From a virus, in the IMG/VR virus record IMGVR_UViG_3300025162_000174, positions 1 to 24,153 of that record: 24,153 nt of DNA; one strand, given 5' to 3'. Positions 8,701 through 16,420 of this stretch are shown piece by piece (positions within the stretch are counted from its first letter, which is position 1; each line of letters begins with the position of its first letter). The position numbers were made by a program, and so were the translations under genes. Below the pieces are notes generated by a model that was not told the DNA's origin, did no database searches, and saw only the letters and a program-made list of their open reading frames with translations.

Positions 8701-9146
8701 CCAGTCTACCTGACTTGACGAGCAATCTACAAGAATTCAGTCGTATGAGTTTGAGCTTCGGGGATATGTGGACGAATATAGGTAATGCGCTGGCTCAGAT
8801 GATAGACGCTATCGCTGGAGCGTTAGACCATTTGCCAGGCATGACTCGTATGAAGGAAGCTCAGGAAGCGATAAGTACGTTGAGCGATATCTTCTCGTCT
8901 ATGTCTGCTATCTCACAGAGCCTTTACAGCGGCGGTTATACTACACCCACAGTTCCTCTACCTACTACTGCTACTAATAACAGTAGTGGAGCTCCTGCCT
9001 TGTCAGGAGCTGGAGGCGATACTTATATCGTACAGTGGTCTACATTTACGAGTACTCCGTCCGCTCGTGAAGCTAATGAACTAGTCGATCTACTAGAGCC
9101 TATCTTGACTAAGCGTAAAGTACGTAAAGCGGGGTCAGCCTTCTGA
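5760..9146 (+). CDS. Tape measure protein
   Basis: A 1128-residue protein, the longest helical protein of the tail module, directly after the chaperones. Residues 1-80 include the Ala/Gly-rich hydrophobic segment AGITGGVIAAAIGL; residues about 235-275 hold a second set of hydrophobic stretches (LRPFAGVLWPVATALIAFAVAV), as usual for tape measure proteins. Residues 597-986 are six tandem 65-residue repeats. No lytic transglycosylase or peptidase motif is seen. I start at ATG 5760, which shares its A with the previous TGA and has GAAGAAGG a few bases upstream; a GTG at 5757 is the alternative. By the usual rule of about 1.5 angstrom per residue the tail would be roughly 170 nm; this is inference. 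Confidence 0.9.
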   Translation: MALTVGELVAYLDINDAAFIAKLDRDKAALTGMAAETQMTWSKAATAAGITGGVIAAAIGLSAKSYGNFALQSAKFQAQTSMTAEGASRLVGQFQMMFVKGNVTSMAMKTLEKSLYGLQYGEKVAADAYEHLGLTWQDLKDLKPEEQIALIRDRLSETVDPATRSGAATLILGRGAASMALWYSASATQIDKVNAALERNGQILNQDQLDAAKQSLIAWQNLVGAFKGLEYAIGKAVIPQLTNLAKALAVVFNILRPFAGVLWPVATALIAFAVAVKGAIFVQTTWGQAAALMGRGIVSTTTSLALETTALEAETLALKANAAALATRGSAAAAGATIHTMPIVPFTGFGLAGMALMSAGGAGVEVRNLPDQMVRDLEKAEPELKSAIKSFQDIMAGINDVQPGAEGEKALEDYMNQLRKLRDQFPGTQLAKDIQALLDQVNKTKPAFEEASAAAIAWAKVIGDIINVQIPGMSGPIAMTKGQAVLSGWMDQAGNMLKGATLVEDIKKTAQETAAAGADLALKLASIPKNIKQVLNRDWVGIGAAFQKAMLEFNQGMSAGMSDALVAAYATRVSNLASIASSLGTVLKSLSDAPKKVISPTRQNWTALGQALLVGVYEILAVFSSLDDKMLDTEGTRMGSIGSMAGGLGSFIGALSKMPKKAVSPTKQAWTSLANVLRVSIAEVLAVFNDSKNKDLAKQATRAGSVGSMAGGLGSFIDALSSMPKKATKVIPQAWTSLAQVLSAALALVLKVFESPTAKQLASTATRMGSVGSMAGGLGSFISALSSMPDHAVSVIPQKWQALARVIEAAVTEVLTAFKEATTKQLGDTTTRAGDVGSIAGALGSIIDFFVSAPTEAVTVVPQKWHALASAIRSAITEVMEVFVTVADKLLGTQADRMGKIATLAGALGDILSFFANAPASVLSVTEQNWTAFGAALATAIDNILSQFDRWDDKALEKLSTRSGFISTMVQLVQDIANLAASLPDLTSNLQEFSRMSLSFGDMWTNIGNALAQMIDAIAGALDHLPGMTRMKEAQEAISTLSDIFSSMSAISQSLYSGGYTTPTVPLPTTATNNSSGAPALSGAGGDTYIVQWSTFTSTPSAREANELVDLLEPILTKRKVRKAGSAF
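7548..8717 (+). repeat. Six tandem 195-bp (65-residue) repeats in the tape measure gene
   Basis: Six units with the same 65-residue length and no gaps start at 7548, 7743, 7938, 8133, 8328 and 8523. Each has W at unit position 9 (WTALGQAL, WTSLANVL, WTSLAQVL, WQALARVI, WHALASAI, WTAFGAAL), TR near 40-41 in most, and an AGGLGSF or AGALG block near 49-55. Units 1-3 are most alike, units 4-5 form a second group, and unit 6 is the most diverged. A looser copy (residues about 539-596, with WVGIGAAFQK) precedes the array with a one-residue length difference, and a weak one (WTNIGNALAQ) follows. Confidence 0.9.
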
Positions 9147-11209
9147 TGATTTGGTCTCGTGATGATAGAGTACTGATAGCTTGGGACGATATGCGAGGTC
9201 CGTCTTGGCGTAACTCGGATGAGCCTATGTTCCGGCACTATATTGTTTATCGTGACGGTCAGGAGCTTGATCGTACGTACGCGGAAGCTTACTTGGACAT
9301 TGACGTATTGCCCGCTAGGCATTATCGCTATGAAGTATTCGGAACGAATGAAGCTAATGAGTCGGAAACTGAGATGATATCGTGTTTCGAGGTCAGTACT
9401 ACTTCTCGTCCAGTCCTGGACTTGTGTTCCCCTACGCCTCCTACAGGTTTGTCCGCTGATGGTACGCCTGCTGGTATATTGTGGCAGTGGAACCCTAGTA
9501 CTAAACTGGAAGTCACGGACTTGCTGGGCTACATAATCGAGAGGGATGACGTAGGCTATGTAGGACCTGCTCGAGCTATGATATGGGAAGGTAGTCCGAC
9601 TGTCTCTTGGGAAGAGAAGGTGCCGACCGGACAAGCTCGTTGTTATCGCGCTCGCGCTATCGATAAGAACCTCAACGTCTCCGAGCCGTCAGATATAGTT
9701 GTAGGCGTGGCCGGTAGTGGTGGCTGGCGTGCTTATACGTTTACGCAAGACATGGATTTTACTGTCGATAGTGCTGTACGAGGTGTCGACGTCTTGCTGG
9801 TGGCGGGTGGAGGAGCTGGTGGTGGCGGTATTATGGGTGGCGGTGGAGGCGCTGGGGGCTTCGTAGACGTTCATAATCTCACTATACGTCCAGGTGTAAA
9901 CGACGGTCCTGTTGTAGTAGGACAAGGCGGTAGTACAGTAGAGTGGGATAATCCTATGGATACACCCGAACTGCGTTACGCAGCTATGGGTAAGAACTCT
10001 TCGTTCGGAGGCTTAGTTGCTTATGGTGGAGGCTATGGAGGCCGTGTACAGGGTATCGCTAATTACCGTGCAGCTAATGGAGGCTCTGGTGGAGGCGCTA
10101 TCCCAGATGTACAAGATTACTGGGCGCAACCTGGCGATTATGGCGGCAATCATTACGTTGGAATCCCTGGAGCAGCTGTTCATAATACTGACGAATTCGT
10201 ACTAAGTGACGCAGAGGTAGTTGCTCAAGGCGAGACTAATCCTATTAGGTGCTACATGATTCCAGATATAGTCGACGTAGATCATCCTCCAGAAGCAGAC
10301 TTCGTTATTTCGTGCTCAAACGCTTTTGACATAAAGTTTTACGGAGCGTCTTACGCTTTTACAGACACGGGCATGGCAGATGAATTAGTAGACTATACGG
10401 CGTTATCGCAGCCTTCTACTTACGAACGCGCTTTCGTCATTCCGATAGTCGACGGCTATAATTATCGTATAGCTCCAGTAGTTACGAACCTAGGTCCCGG
10501 TTCATGTATCGTCTCTATTCGAGCTACAGGTAAGGGTCCGGATATGGAACAAGGTCATTCTGGCGGCGTGGGTTCCTCGTGGGATGCGTGGTTGAATCAC
10601 ACTTGTGGCGGCGGAGGCGGGTCTCAATGGCCCGCTAACGGTGGTTGGGGACGTAATGGCGGTCTCGGGCGTCCTTGCGATATTGCAGGTAAGGGACCAT
10701 ATTGGAAGTATATAGACTGGTCTCTCGTACAATGGTATGGTGGTGGTGGCGCAGGTAAAGAGCGTCCAAATTTATGGAGTAATCCGGATGGTCAGCCAGG
10801 TTACGGTGGTGGCGGAGGATGCGGAAGTCCAGGTGACCTTCATACTGGTGGCGGTGGCGGCGGAGGAGGTTGGCTCGGTTTCGGCATGCCTAATGGTCAG
10901 GCTCCAGGGCCTCTAGGAGGCTCGGGCGTCGTAGTAATACGCGTTCCATTGCTGTATATCGATAAAGTTACTGCACCTTTGCAGGAGCGTAATGAAGACG
11001 GTTCTCTGAAGGTAGTTACTGTGCATAACGTTTTCGCGGATGCTGATGAAGATATTCCTGTGTATCCTACAGGCGTCACTGTCAAAGACCTTGAAGCCGA
11101 CGAGACGCATGACGATCAGATGGGAGATCTCGACGAGGCAGTCATTTGGGCTTGGCCTTACGATCATTTCCATCATTGGGGTTGGGAAGGTAATACGCCC
11201 GGTATGTAA
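9146..11209 (+). CDS. Tail-tip protein with FnIII-like and glycine-rich adhesin domains
   Basis: A 687-residue protein. Residues 1-90 and 98-190 are two FnIII-like segments (RVLIAWDDMRG...HYIVYRDGQEL...YRYEVFGTN and GILWQWNPSTK...GYIIERDD...CYRARAIDK). Residues about 212-600 are a glycine-rich domain that begins VDVLLVAGGGAGGGG and ends GGSGVVVIRV, the boundary pattern of phage Gly-rich adhesin domains. That domain is split by a non-Gly-rich insert at about 342-469. The C-terminus (655-687) is acidic, then Trp/His-rich (AWPYDHFHHWGW). ATG 9146 shares its A with the tape measure stop. Position and domains fit a baseplate-proximal receptor-binding or tail-tip protein; the receptor is unknown. 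Confidence 0.75.
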   Translation: MIWSRDDRVLIAWDDMRGPSWRNSDEPMFRHYIVYRDGQELDRTYAEAYLDIDVLPARHYRYEVFGTNEANESETEMISCFEVSTTSRPVLDLCSPTPPTGLSADGTPAGILWQWNPSTKLEVTDLLGYIIERDDVGYVGPARAMIWEGSPTVSWEEKVPTGQARCYRARAIDKNLNVSEPSDIVVGVAGSGGWRAYTFTQDMDFTVDSAVRGVDVLLVAGGGAGGGGIMGGGGGAGGFVDVHNLTIRPGVNDGPVVVGQGGSTVEWDNPMDTPELRYAAMGKNSSFGGLVAYGGGYGGRVQGIANYRAANGGSGGGAIPDVQDYWAQPGDYGGNHYVGIPGAAVHNTDEFVLSDAEVVAQGETNPIRCYMIPDIVDVDHPPEADFVISCSNAFDIKFYGASYAFTDTGMADELVDYTALSQPSTYERAFVIPIVDGYNYRIAPVVTNLGPGSCIVSIRATGKGPDMEQGHSGGVGSSWDAWLNHTCGGGGGSQWPANGGWGRNGGLGRPCDIAGKGPYWKYIDWSLVQWYGGGGAGKERPNLWSNPDGQPGYGGGGGCGSPGDLHTGGGGGGGGWLGFGMPNGQAPGPLGGSGVVVIRVPLLYIDKVTAPLQERNEDGSLKVVTVHNVFADADEDIPVYPTGVTVKDLEADETHDDQMGDLDEAVIWAWPYDHFHHWGWEGNTPGM

Positions 11210-11221
11210 AGGAGCTATAGA

Positions 11222-11338
11222 ATGAAAGCTGGAGAGGAAGACGAAGTGCTTATAGGTATCAAAGTGAAGATGAAGGGTCGAGGCGTCGTGATCAATCCTC
11301 CGGAGACGGAAGAGACTACAGAAGAAGGAGAAGAATAA
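11222..11338 (+). CDS. Small acidic 38-residue protein, function unknown
   Basis: ATG 11222 follows AAAGGAG at 11208-11214 with a 7-base spacer, an excellent site, and the ORF ends in TAA at 11336-11338 that shares an A with the next ATG. The product begins MKAGEEDEVLIGIKVKMKG and ends with a run of Glu/Thr (EETTEEGEE). The tight fit between two tail genes, the strong SD and the coupled stop/start argue that it is translated. Its strand-like centre and acidic tail suggest a small structural or bridging protein, but no family is recognised. Confidence 0.72.
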   Translation: MKAGEEDEVLIGIKVKMKGRGVVINPPETEETTEEGEE

Positions 11339-11781
11339 TGGCTGCTCATCATTGTCGTATCTCTCAGGTCGCTGCCGTCGCTATGTGTAACGCGTTGGTA
11401 GATCTGATCGACGCAGGTTCTCCGCCCGGCCATATCATTCTTTATACAGGTACTGAGCCTACACACGCTAACGATGCTGCAGGTACTGAGGTCGCGACGT
11501 GTACTCTGAACGCTACAGCATTTAGCGCCGCTTCTTACAACGGTACGAATCATGCTGCTGAGGCTACGTTGACGGCTACTGCTACGGACGCGGAAGCTAC
11601 AGGTAATGTTGCAGCTGTTACGTATTTTCGTATCTGTAATGCGGCAGGTACTGCGATCTTGCAAGGTACATGCTCTGCTACTTCTGGTGACGATCTCGTT
11701 CTCACCACTGCAGTTATCGCTACGAACGCTGAAGTCAACATCACTGATCTTACTGTCGCCGTACCGATCGATCAAGCGTAA
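11338..11781 (+). CDS. Conserved virion-type protein, paralogue of the gene at 19364
   Basis: A 147-residue Ala/Thr-rich, beta-rich protein. After a helix (SQVAAVAMCNALVDLIDAG) come GHIILYTGTEP, ATCTLNATAFSAAS, and VTYFRICNAAGTAILQGTCS, then TSGDDLVLTTAVI and a final strand. This 'l.iYtGt.P...da....l....f..' and 's.fRi...dGt.v..G.v.tsg.dl.l....i..g..v.it' order recurs in many phage virion genes of unknown exact role. The second copy at 19364-19795 keeps the same blocks. It starts on the A of the preceding TAA. A tail-tip or fibre-associated role is inferred from neighbours. Confidence 0.65.
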   Translation: MAAHHCRISQVAAVAMCNALVDLIDAGSPPGHIILYTGTEPTHANDAAGTEVATCTLNATAFSAASYNGTNHAAEATLTATATDAEATGNVAAVTYFRICNAAGTAILQGTCSATSGDDLVLTTAVIATNAEVNITDLTVAVPIDQA

Positions 11782-11796
11782 AACAGGAGTAGGGTC

Positions 11797-14700
11797 GTGA
11801 CCTACTTCGGCGAAACCCCGACGACGGACGGTGACTACACCGTCGTCCGCTTCCTGCAGGCGGGCGAGTTCGTCACGCCCTATGGTGTCAGCGAGGGCGA
11901 GGTCCTGATCGTCGGCGGTGGTGGTGGCGGGTCCTGTGGTGGCGGAGGCGGCGGGGGAGTGCTCACCGGCACAGAGTGGGTCAGCGGCACGATGCCCGTC
12001 ACGGTCGGTGATGGAGGGCCAGCGGGCGGTTCTTACGTCCCAGGGACAATCGGTGGCCTCAGTGAGTTCGGCTCTCTCGTTGCCCGCGGTGGTGGCTACG
12101 GAGGCAACTACGGGGCCAGCGGTGGAAACGGCGCCTCGGGCGGCGGCCAAGGCGGCACCGGAGGCGGCGGTGACCACGGACTGGCGACCGGCTCTCCCCT
12201 GCAAGGGTACGACGGAGGCTGCCCAGACTACTCGGCTCCGTACCCCGGCGGCGGCGGCGGCGGCGCCGGAGGAGCAGCAGAGCACAAGGCCGCAGCTACT
12301 TACGGTGGCGCCGGCGGCATAGGAGTCGAGAGCGACATCAGCGGAGCCACTGTCGGCTACGGCGGTGGCGGAGGCGGCGGGACGTTCCAGGGCACCGACG
12401 TTGCCAAAGTCGGTACGGCTTCGCATGGTGGCGGCGCGGGCGCTATCGCTGGCTACGCTGGAGTTCCAGGTACTGCGAATACCGGCGGTGGCGGAGGCGG
12501 CGGGGGAGATGGGTACGGTGGTGGAGCCGGCGGCTCCGGCATCGTCGTCATCCGCTACCTCACCCTTCGTATAGGGGCTGTCTCTACAGCACCAGTTGCC
12601 ATTGTGTCTGGTTCTGGTACCATTCTCACCCATAGTGCTGTCTCTACAGCACCAGTTGCCATTGTGTCTGGTTCTGGTACCATTGTCGACAGTTTCCCTG
12701 AGATCACGATTGATGGTGAGTATACAGTATGGGAGTTCGCTACTCCTGGTAACGGTAGATTTGTAGTACCTCCTGCTCCTGATGGTCATCTAACTGCTGA
12801 GGTTCTAATTGTTGCTGGTGGTGGTGGAGGCGGTACGGCCGTTTCTGGCGGTGGGGCTGGCGGTGGAGCTGGCGGTTATCTTGCATATTCTAGTGTAGAT
12901 ATTTATGCCAATACAGATATCCTTATAGGGCGGGGCGGTGCTGCTCAAGAGAATGGCTTGAATAGTTCTTTTGCAGATCTTGTTGCTATTGGCGGTGGAG
13001 CCGGCAGTCATTCTTATGATACTGGTGTAGGCCAATATGGTGGTTCTGGTGGCGGCACTGAAGGTAGTGCTTTTGGCGGCGCTGGCGGTTTAGGGGAGCC
13101 AGGACAGGGATATGACGGTGGTGGTGGTTCCGATTATTCTGCGCATTATCCCGCCCGTGGCGGCGGTGGCGGTGGTGCTGGTGGAGTGGGCCAGCATGGC
13201 AGTGGTACTCATGAAAGCGATACCACTACTCATGCTGAGGGCGGTGTAGGTGTAGCCAACGATATCACAGGTTCGTCTGTTACTTATGCCCATGGTGGTC
13301 AGGGTGCTCCGTTCTTGGCTGGTGATGGTGCTGATGGTGTAAATCCTGGAGATGGTGGTGACGGTACTTGGGGTGGTACCCCTGGCTCAGGTGCCTCTGG
13401 TATTGTAGTTATCCGCTTCTTGACTCCGACTATTTATGGTTCTCTTACTACTGCCGCTTCTCAAGTTAGCGGTGCTGTACTTGTTCATAATATATATGGG
13501 GCTTACGGTCGTCTTGATGTTGCAGCCGCTAAGTTTGATCCCGCTGGTGCCGGTGGAGGTAATTGGTCTTCTGTAGAAGGAAAGCTTATTGCTCCTTCCG
13601 CTATCGTACATGGCTGGGGCTCTGAGCCTGTTTACGTAGATTATGGCGCTATGCGCTCCGGACGTACTAATGTAGCAGGTCTCGGTGCGATCGTTCCTTA
13701 TACTGGGGAACAGCTAGGACACGGTAAGTCTACTATCGAAGCTGCGCGTATTTACGGTGTAGGCAATTGTAATCTCGATGGCGTACTTCCGCCGCCTGAC
13801 GTGCCTCCGGTGCCGATAATCACTTGGCCTCCATTGCCTCGAACTACTTTACTGGAGAAGGGCCTACATACGCTTATCGGTAAGATAGCTGTGAGTATTG
13901 GCGGCGTGAACTATACTCCGTACGCAGAGAACCTGGAGTGTGATTCTAACGTAAGCGGTGGTTACGGTACTTGTACTATGTTATTGAGGCCTCCTACCCC
14001 TGTACCGAATTTTGATGATGAAGTACTCGTAACGTGCGATACAGGCGAGATATGGCGTGGCAAGGTCGTCAATACTCCGGGTATTACGTATACAGGCGAA
14101 TTCGCACGATTCCAAGTAGTCGCGGAAGGTCCAGCGAAGGAACATGGACGCCGAGAAGACTTCTCGTGGACAGGTAGCGATTCTAATGTAGGTAGTTGGA
14201 AGCAGCTTGATTGTCAGAACTGGAACTCACCTGCAGGCAGTAAAGGCTTTCAGATAAGTGCAGATACGGCTAATGGCTTGAGATTCCAGAGCGCAGACCT
14301 GGAGATAGGTGCTCGTCCGTCTCATTACTTTACACCGTCGGAAGCAGCCGTGCATTATGACTACTACGGTAACCATCCTTCGGATATACCTGCGCTTTCG
14401 CACTTAGAAGGTCAAACTGCTTGGCAAGGCGATTGTCCGGCTCCTGAGATACTATGGTCCGCTCATTACTATCAGATAGGTGATGGCCTATCGAAAGAGA
14501 AGGCTACGGGTCTTACCGCTAAGGCTAGGTACGACTTCCGTACTCCTATCATAGACGCATTGACGATAGCGAACCTAGACGCAGGTACCCGTAAGGTACT
14601 AGAGGACTGGCCTCTTGATTGGGCTTGGGCCGACTATGAGCAGATCAACGTATGGACAGACTTCTATAAGATGCCAACGCCTGGCTCGCTTTGGGCAGGC

Positions 14701-15963
14701 TTATATGTCTGCGATGAGCCTTGGCAACTTCCTGTGCAGGACCCTGTCGCAATGTTGACGGACCCTCATTGCGTCAAGCTATTCGAACGTACTGCGTTGG
14801 GTAAGCAGTTCACTACTCCTGCAGTCTATTCTAAGGTAGACCCAGTAACAGGCTTGCCTATTGACCCAGTTACTCAGCCTGAAGCTTACGCTAATGGTGA
14901 TTACGTATGGGACGAGAACGGCTATCCTGTCGTTCTGCTTGAAGCGGACGATGACGTACTTACTCTTAGTTTCAGCGGTAAGATGATCGTCTTCTACAGT
15001 ACCTTCAAGGTTATGCAGCATCCTTACTCTTCTAATTACGGATGGCAGACTCTGTTAGCGCCCCATCAAGTACGTCCTACTCCGCCTAAGTGGAAGAACT
15101 GGTATGCTGCTAATGAGATGTATAGCGAGGGTAAGCAGTTCGTGGAGCTACGCGAAGTCAAGGTACTCGCTAACGGTCTACTATCTGGCCCGGGCGACCT
15201 TACAGCTGCTATCGTAGCAGCTTCCGGTGGAGGCGATATTAGTGTTCTTACTGTCAAGGATGGCGTCGATGTCAAGATAGACCCTTTCATGACAGATCTT
15301 GCGGCTATAGAGACTCTCGTAGGCATGAGTGCCGAGACTCTATATTGGGGGTGGGATCCAACGTTCTTCTGTACGCCTGTTAGAGGTACGTACGCGTTGG
15401 ACGGTACTCAGCCAGGCGTTACAGTATCTGCTGGTATCAAGAATGAGGGTACGATCGATACTGCTACTGTTATCTATTCTGATAGCTCTAATCCTACAGA
15501 GAATAGGCGAGTCCTAGCCGCATGGGTGCCTAAGAGTATGACTTTCGACGTCAATGGTGACCAAGTCGCCCTACTGGGGCTCAATTCAGAGTCCAGTGAA
15601 TACAGCGGCCTCATTGACGGTAGTTACCGACTACATAAGGCAGCGGCAGCTGCTGACGCTGCCCAGTCATATATCGTACAGCGTGGCATCTCTGGTGATG
15701 GCCCTCAATGGGAAGGCACAGTTACGCTCATCGGCATCAAGGGTGCAGCTACTATGAAGGTAGGTTGCGCTCTGAATGTAGGAGACGTAAGTGGAGCTAT
15801 CATTACGGCCGTGAAGTTGAATGTAGATACAGATACCGTAACGCTGTCGCTTGGCGGTACAGGCTATCAGGGACGGTTCCCCGATATCGTAGGTCGCGCT
15901 AATTCAGCTGCTCCTGCTAATGCGCTTCAGCGTCCGCCACTACCGTACAAGACAGGGAGGTGA
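11797..15963 (+). CDS. Large tail-tip (hub-like) protein with two N-terminal glycine-rich domains
   Basis: A 1388-residue protein. Residues about 33-256 are a first glycine-rich domain (VLIVGGGGGGSCGGG to SGIVVIRYL). Residues 261-296 hold two copies of AVSTAPVAIVSGSGTI. Residues about 305-545 are a second glycine-rich domain (VLIVAGGGGGG to SGIVVIRFL). A Pro-rich linker (VLPPPDVPPVP, about 663-673) leads to a C-terminal half with no low complexity: about 690-790 reads as a beta-rich tail hub segment (IGKIAVSIGGVNYTPYAE, DDEVLVTCDTGEIWRGKV, ARFQVVAEGP), and 1170-1388 as a second structured part. I infer a baseplate hub or minor tail protein fused to two adhesin domains. GTG 11797 follows CAGGAG. 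The first Gly-rich domain uses far more G/C-ending codons than the rest. Confidence 0.72.
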   Translation: MTYFGETPTTDGDYTVVRFLQAGEFVTPYGVSEGEVLIVGGGGGGSCGGGGGGGVLTGTEWVSGTMPVTVGDGGPAGGSYVPGTIGGLSEFGSLVARGGGYGGNYGASGGNGASGGGQGGTGGGGDHGLATGSPLQGYDGGCPDYSAPYPGGGGGGAGGAAEHKAAATYGGAGGIGVESDISGATVGYGGGGGGGTFQGTDVAKVGTASHGGGAGAIAGYAGVPGTANTGGGGGGGGDGYGGGAGGSGIVVIRYLTLRIGAVSTAPVAIVSGSGTILTHSAVSTAPVAIVSGSGTIVDSFPEITIDGEYTVWEFATPGNGRFVVPPAPDGHLTAEVLIVAGGGGGGTAVSGGGAGGGAGGYLAYSSVDIYANTDILIGRGGAAQENGLNSSFADLVAIGGGAGSHSYDTGVGQYGGSGGGTEGSAFGGAGGLGEPGQGYDGGGGSDYSAHYPARGGGGGGAGGVGQHGSGTHESDTTTHAEGGVGVANDITGSSVTYAHGGQGAPFLAGDGADGVNPGDGGDGTWGGTPGSGASGIVVIRFLTPTIYGSLTTAASQVSGAVLVHNIYGAYGRLDVAAAKFDPAGAGGGNWSSVEGKLIAPSAIVHGWGSEPVYVDYGAMRSGRTNVAGLGAIVPYTGEQLGHGKSTIEAARIYGVGNCNLDGVLPPPDVPPVPIITWPPLPRTTLLEKGLHTLIGKIAVSIGGVNYTPYAENLECDSNVSGGYGTCTMLLRPPTPVPNFDDEVLVTCDTGEIWRGKVVNTPGITYTGEFARFQVVAEGPAKEHGRREDFSWTGSDSNVGSWKQLDCQNWNSPAGSKGFQISADTANGLRFQSADLEIGARPSHYFTPSEAAVHYDYYGNHPSDIPALSHLEGQTAWQGDCPAPEILWSAHYYQIGDGLSKEKATGLTAKARYDFRTPIIDALTIANLDAGTRKVLEDWPLDWAWADYEQINVWTDFYKMPTPGSLWAGLYVCDEPWQLPVQDPVAMLTDPHCVKLFERTALGKQFTTPAVYSKVDPVTGLPIDPVTQPEAYANGDYVWDENGYPVVLLEADDDVLTLSFSGKMIVFYSTFKVMQHPYSSNYGWQTLLAPHQVRPTPPKWKNWYAANEMYSEGKQFVELREVKVLANGLLSGPGDLTAAIVAASGGGDISVLTVKDGVDVKIDPFMTDLAAIETLVGMSAETLYWGWDPTFFCTPVRGTYALDGTQPGVTVSAGIKNEGTIDTATVIYSDSSNPTENRRVLAAWVPKSMTFDVNGDQVALLGLNSESSEYSGLIDGSYRLHKAAAAADAAQSYIVQRGISGDGPQWEGTVTLIGIKGAATMKVGCALNVGDVSGAIITAVKLNVDTDTVTLSLGGTGYQGRFPDIVGRANSAAPANALQRPPLPYKTGR
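12577..12684 (+). repeat. Exact 48-bp direct repeat, period 60, within the tail-tip gene
   Basis: Copies at 12577-12624 and 12637-12684 are identical by eye over 48 bases and separated by 12 bases. They encode two AVSTAPVAIVSGSGTI units joined by LTHS. The repeat lies at the junction between the two glycine-rich domains. Perfect DNA identity suggests a recent duplication. Confidence 0.92.
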
Positions 15964-15967
15964 AGAG

Positions 15968-16420
15968 TTGGCTGGAAAGGTAACACGTACTGTGTTCAAG
16001 ATTACCGCTGTTACTACCGCGAACGATTACAACAACGGTACTACTACCTTCCTGCAATACGGGCACGTGTTGCCAGCTAGGAAGATGCTGTTCGACCCTG
16101 TTCGTTCTTATACAGGCAGACTTCGTCAGGTAGATATACACCAGGATCTCGTTCAGGCTACGTTCGGTCTCAAGTTCGTCGGCGCTACTATGGACGCGCT
16201 TGAAGCTCTGATACTACAACTAGAAGCAGACCTGATTACTGGCGGCACCCTGGAATACCGGGAGCTGGGCGGCTACGCTTACATGTTCGCTATGGGCGTA
16301 TCTGATGGCCCGGAAATAAAACGAGACGAAGCTTTCCGTAATGGACTTATTGCACACTTTGAGATCTCGCCTAATCTAGCTCCTTGGTGGTCCGCTACAC
16401 CTCCCGAGGAGGCGGAATGA
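15968..16420 (+). CDS. Minor tail protein, probable baseplate component
   Basis: A 150-residue protein read from TTG 15968, which follows GGGAGGTGA at 15955-15963 with good spacing. The same frame is open further upstream to 15920, but that part overlaps the previous gene and is not needed. The sequence is alpha/beta: VFKITAVTTANDYNN, a strand LRQVDIHQDLVQATFGLKF, the helix MDALEALILQLEADL, and a strand ending AHFEISPNLAPWW. It has the size and the setting of a small tail or baseplate subunit. I do not recognise the family. Confidence 0.62.
   Translation: MAGKVTRTVFKITAVTTANDYNNGTTTFLQYGHVLPARKMLFDPVRSYTGRLRQVDIHQDLVQATFGLKFVGATMDALEALILQLEADLITGGTLEYRELGGYAYMFAMGVSDGPEIKRDEAFRNGLIAHFEISPNLAPWWSATPPEEAE

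Noticed and set aside
5760-9146. Peptidoglycan hydrolase domain in the tape measure protein
   Set aside because: I found no catalytic Glu with a lysozyme-type GxxQ context, no NlpC/P60 or LysM-type motif; only helices, hydrophobic stretches and the repeats.
12577-12684. Template/variable repeat pair of a diversity-generating retroelement
   Set aside because: The two copies are identical, with no adenine-specific differences, and no reverse transcriptase gene is visible in the window. The glycine-rich domains also lack a C-type lectin signature.
11215-12789. 524-codon open frame on the minus strand opposite the glycine-rich domain
   Set aside because: Runs of GGN codons read backwards as NCC, which contain no stops. 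The product is low complexity and lacks a plausible start site.
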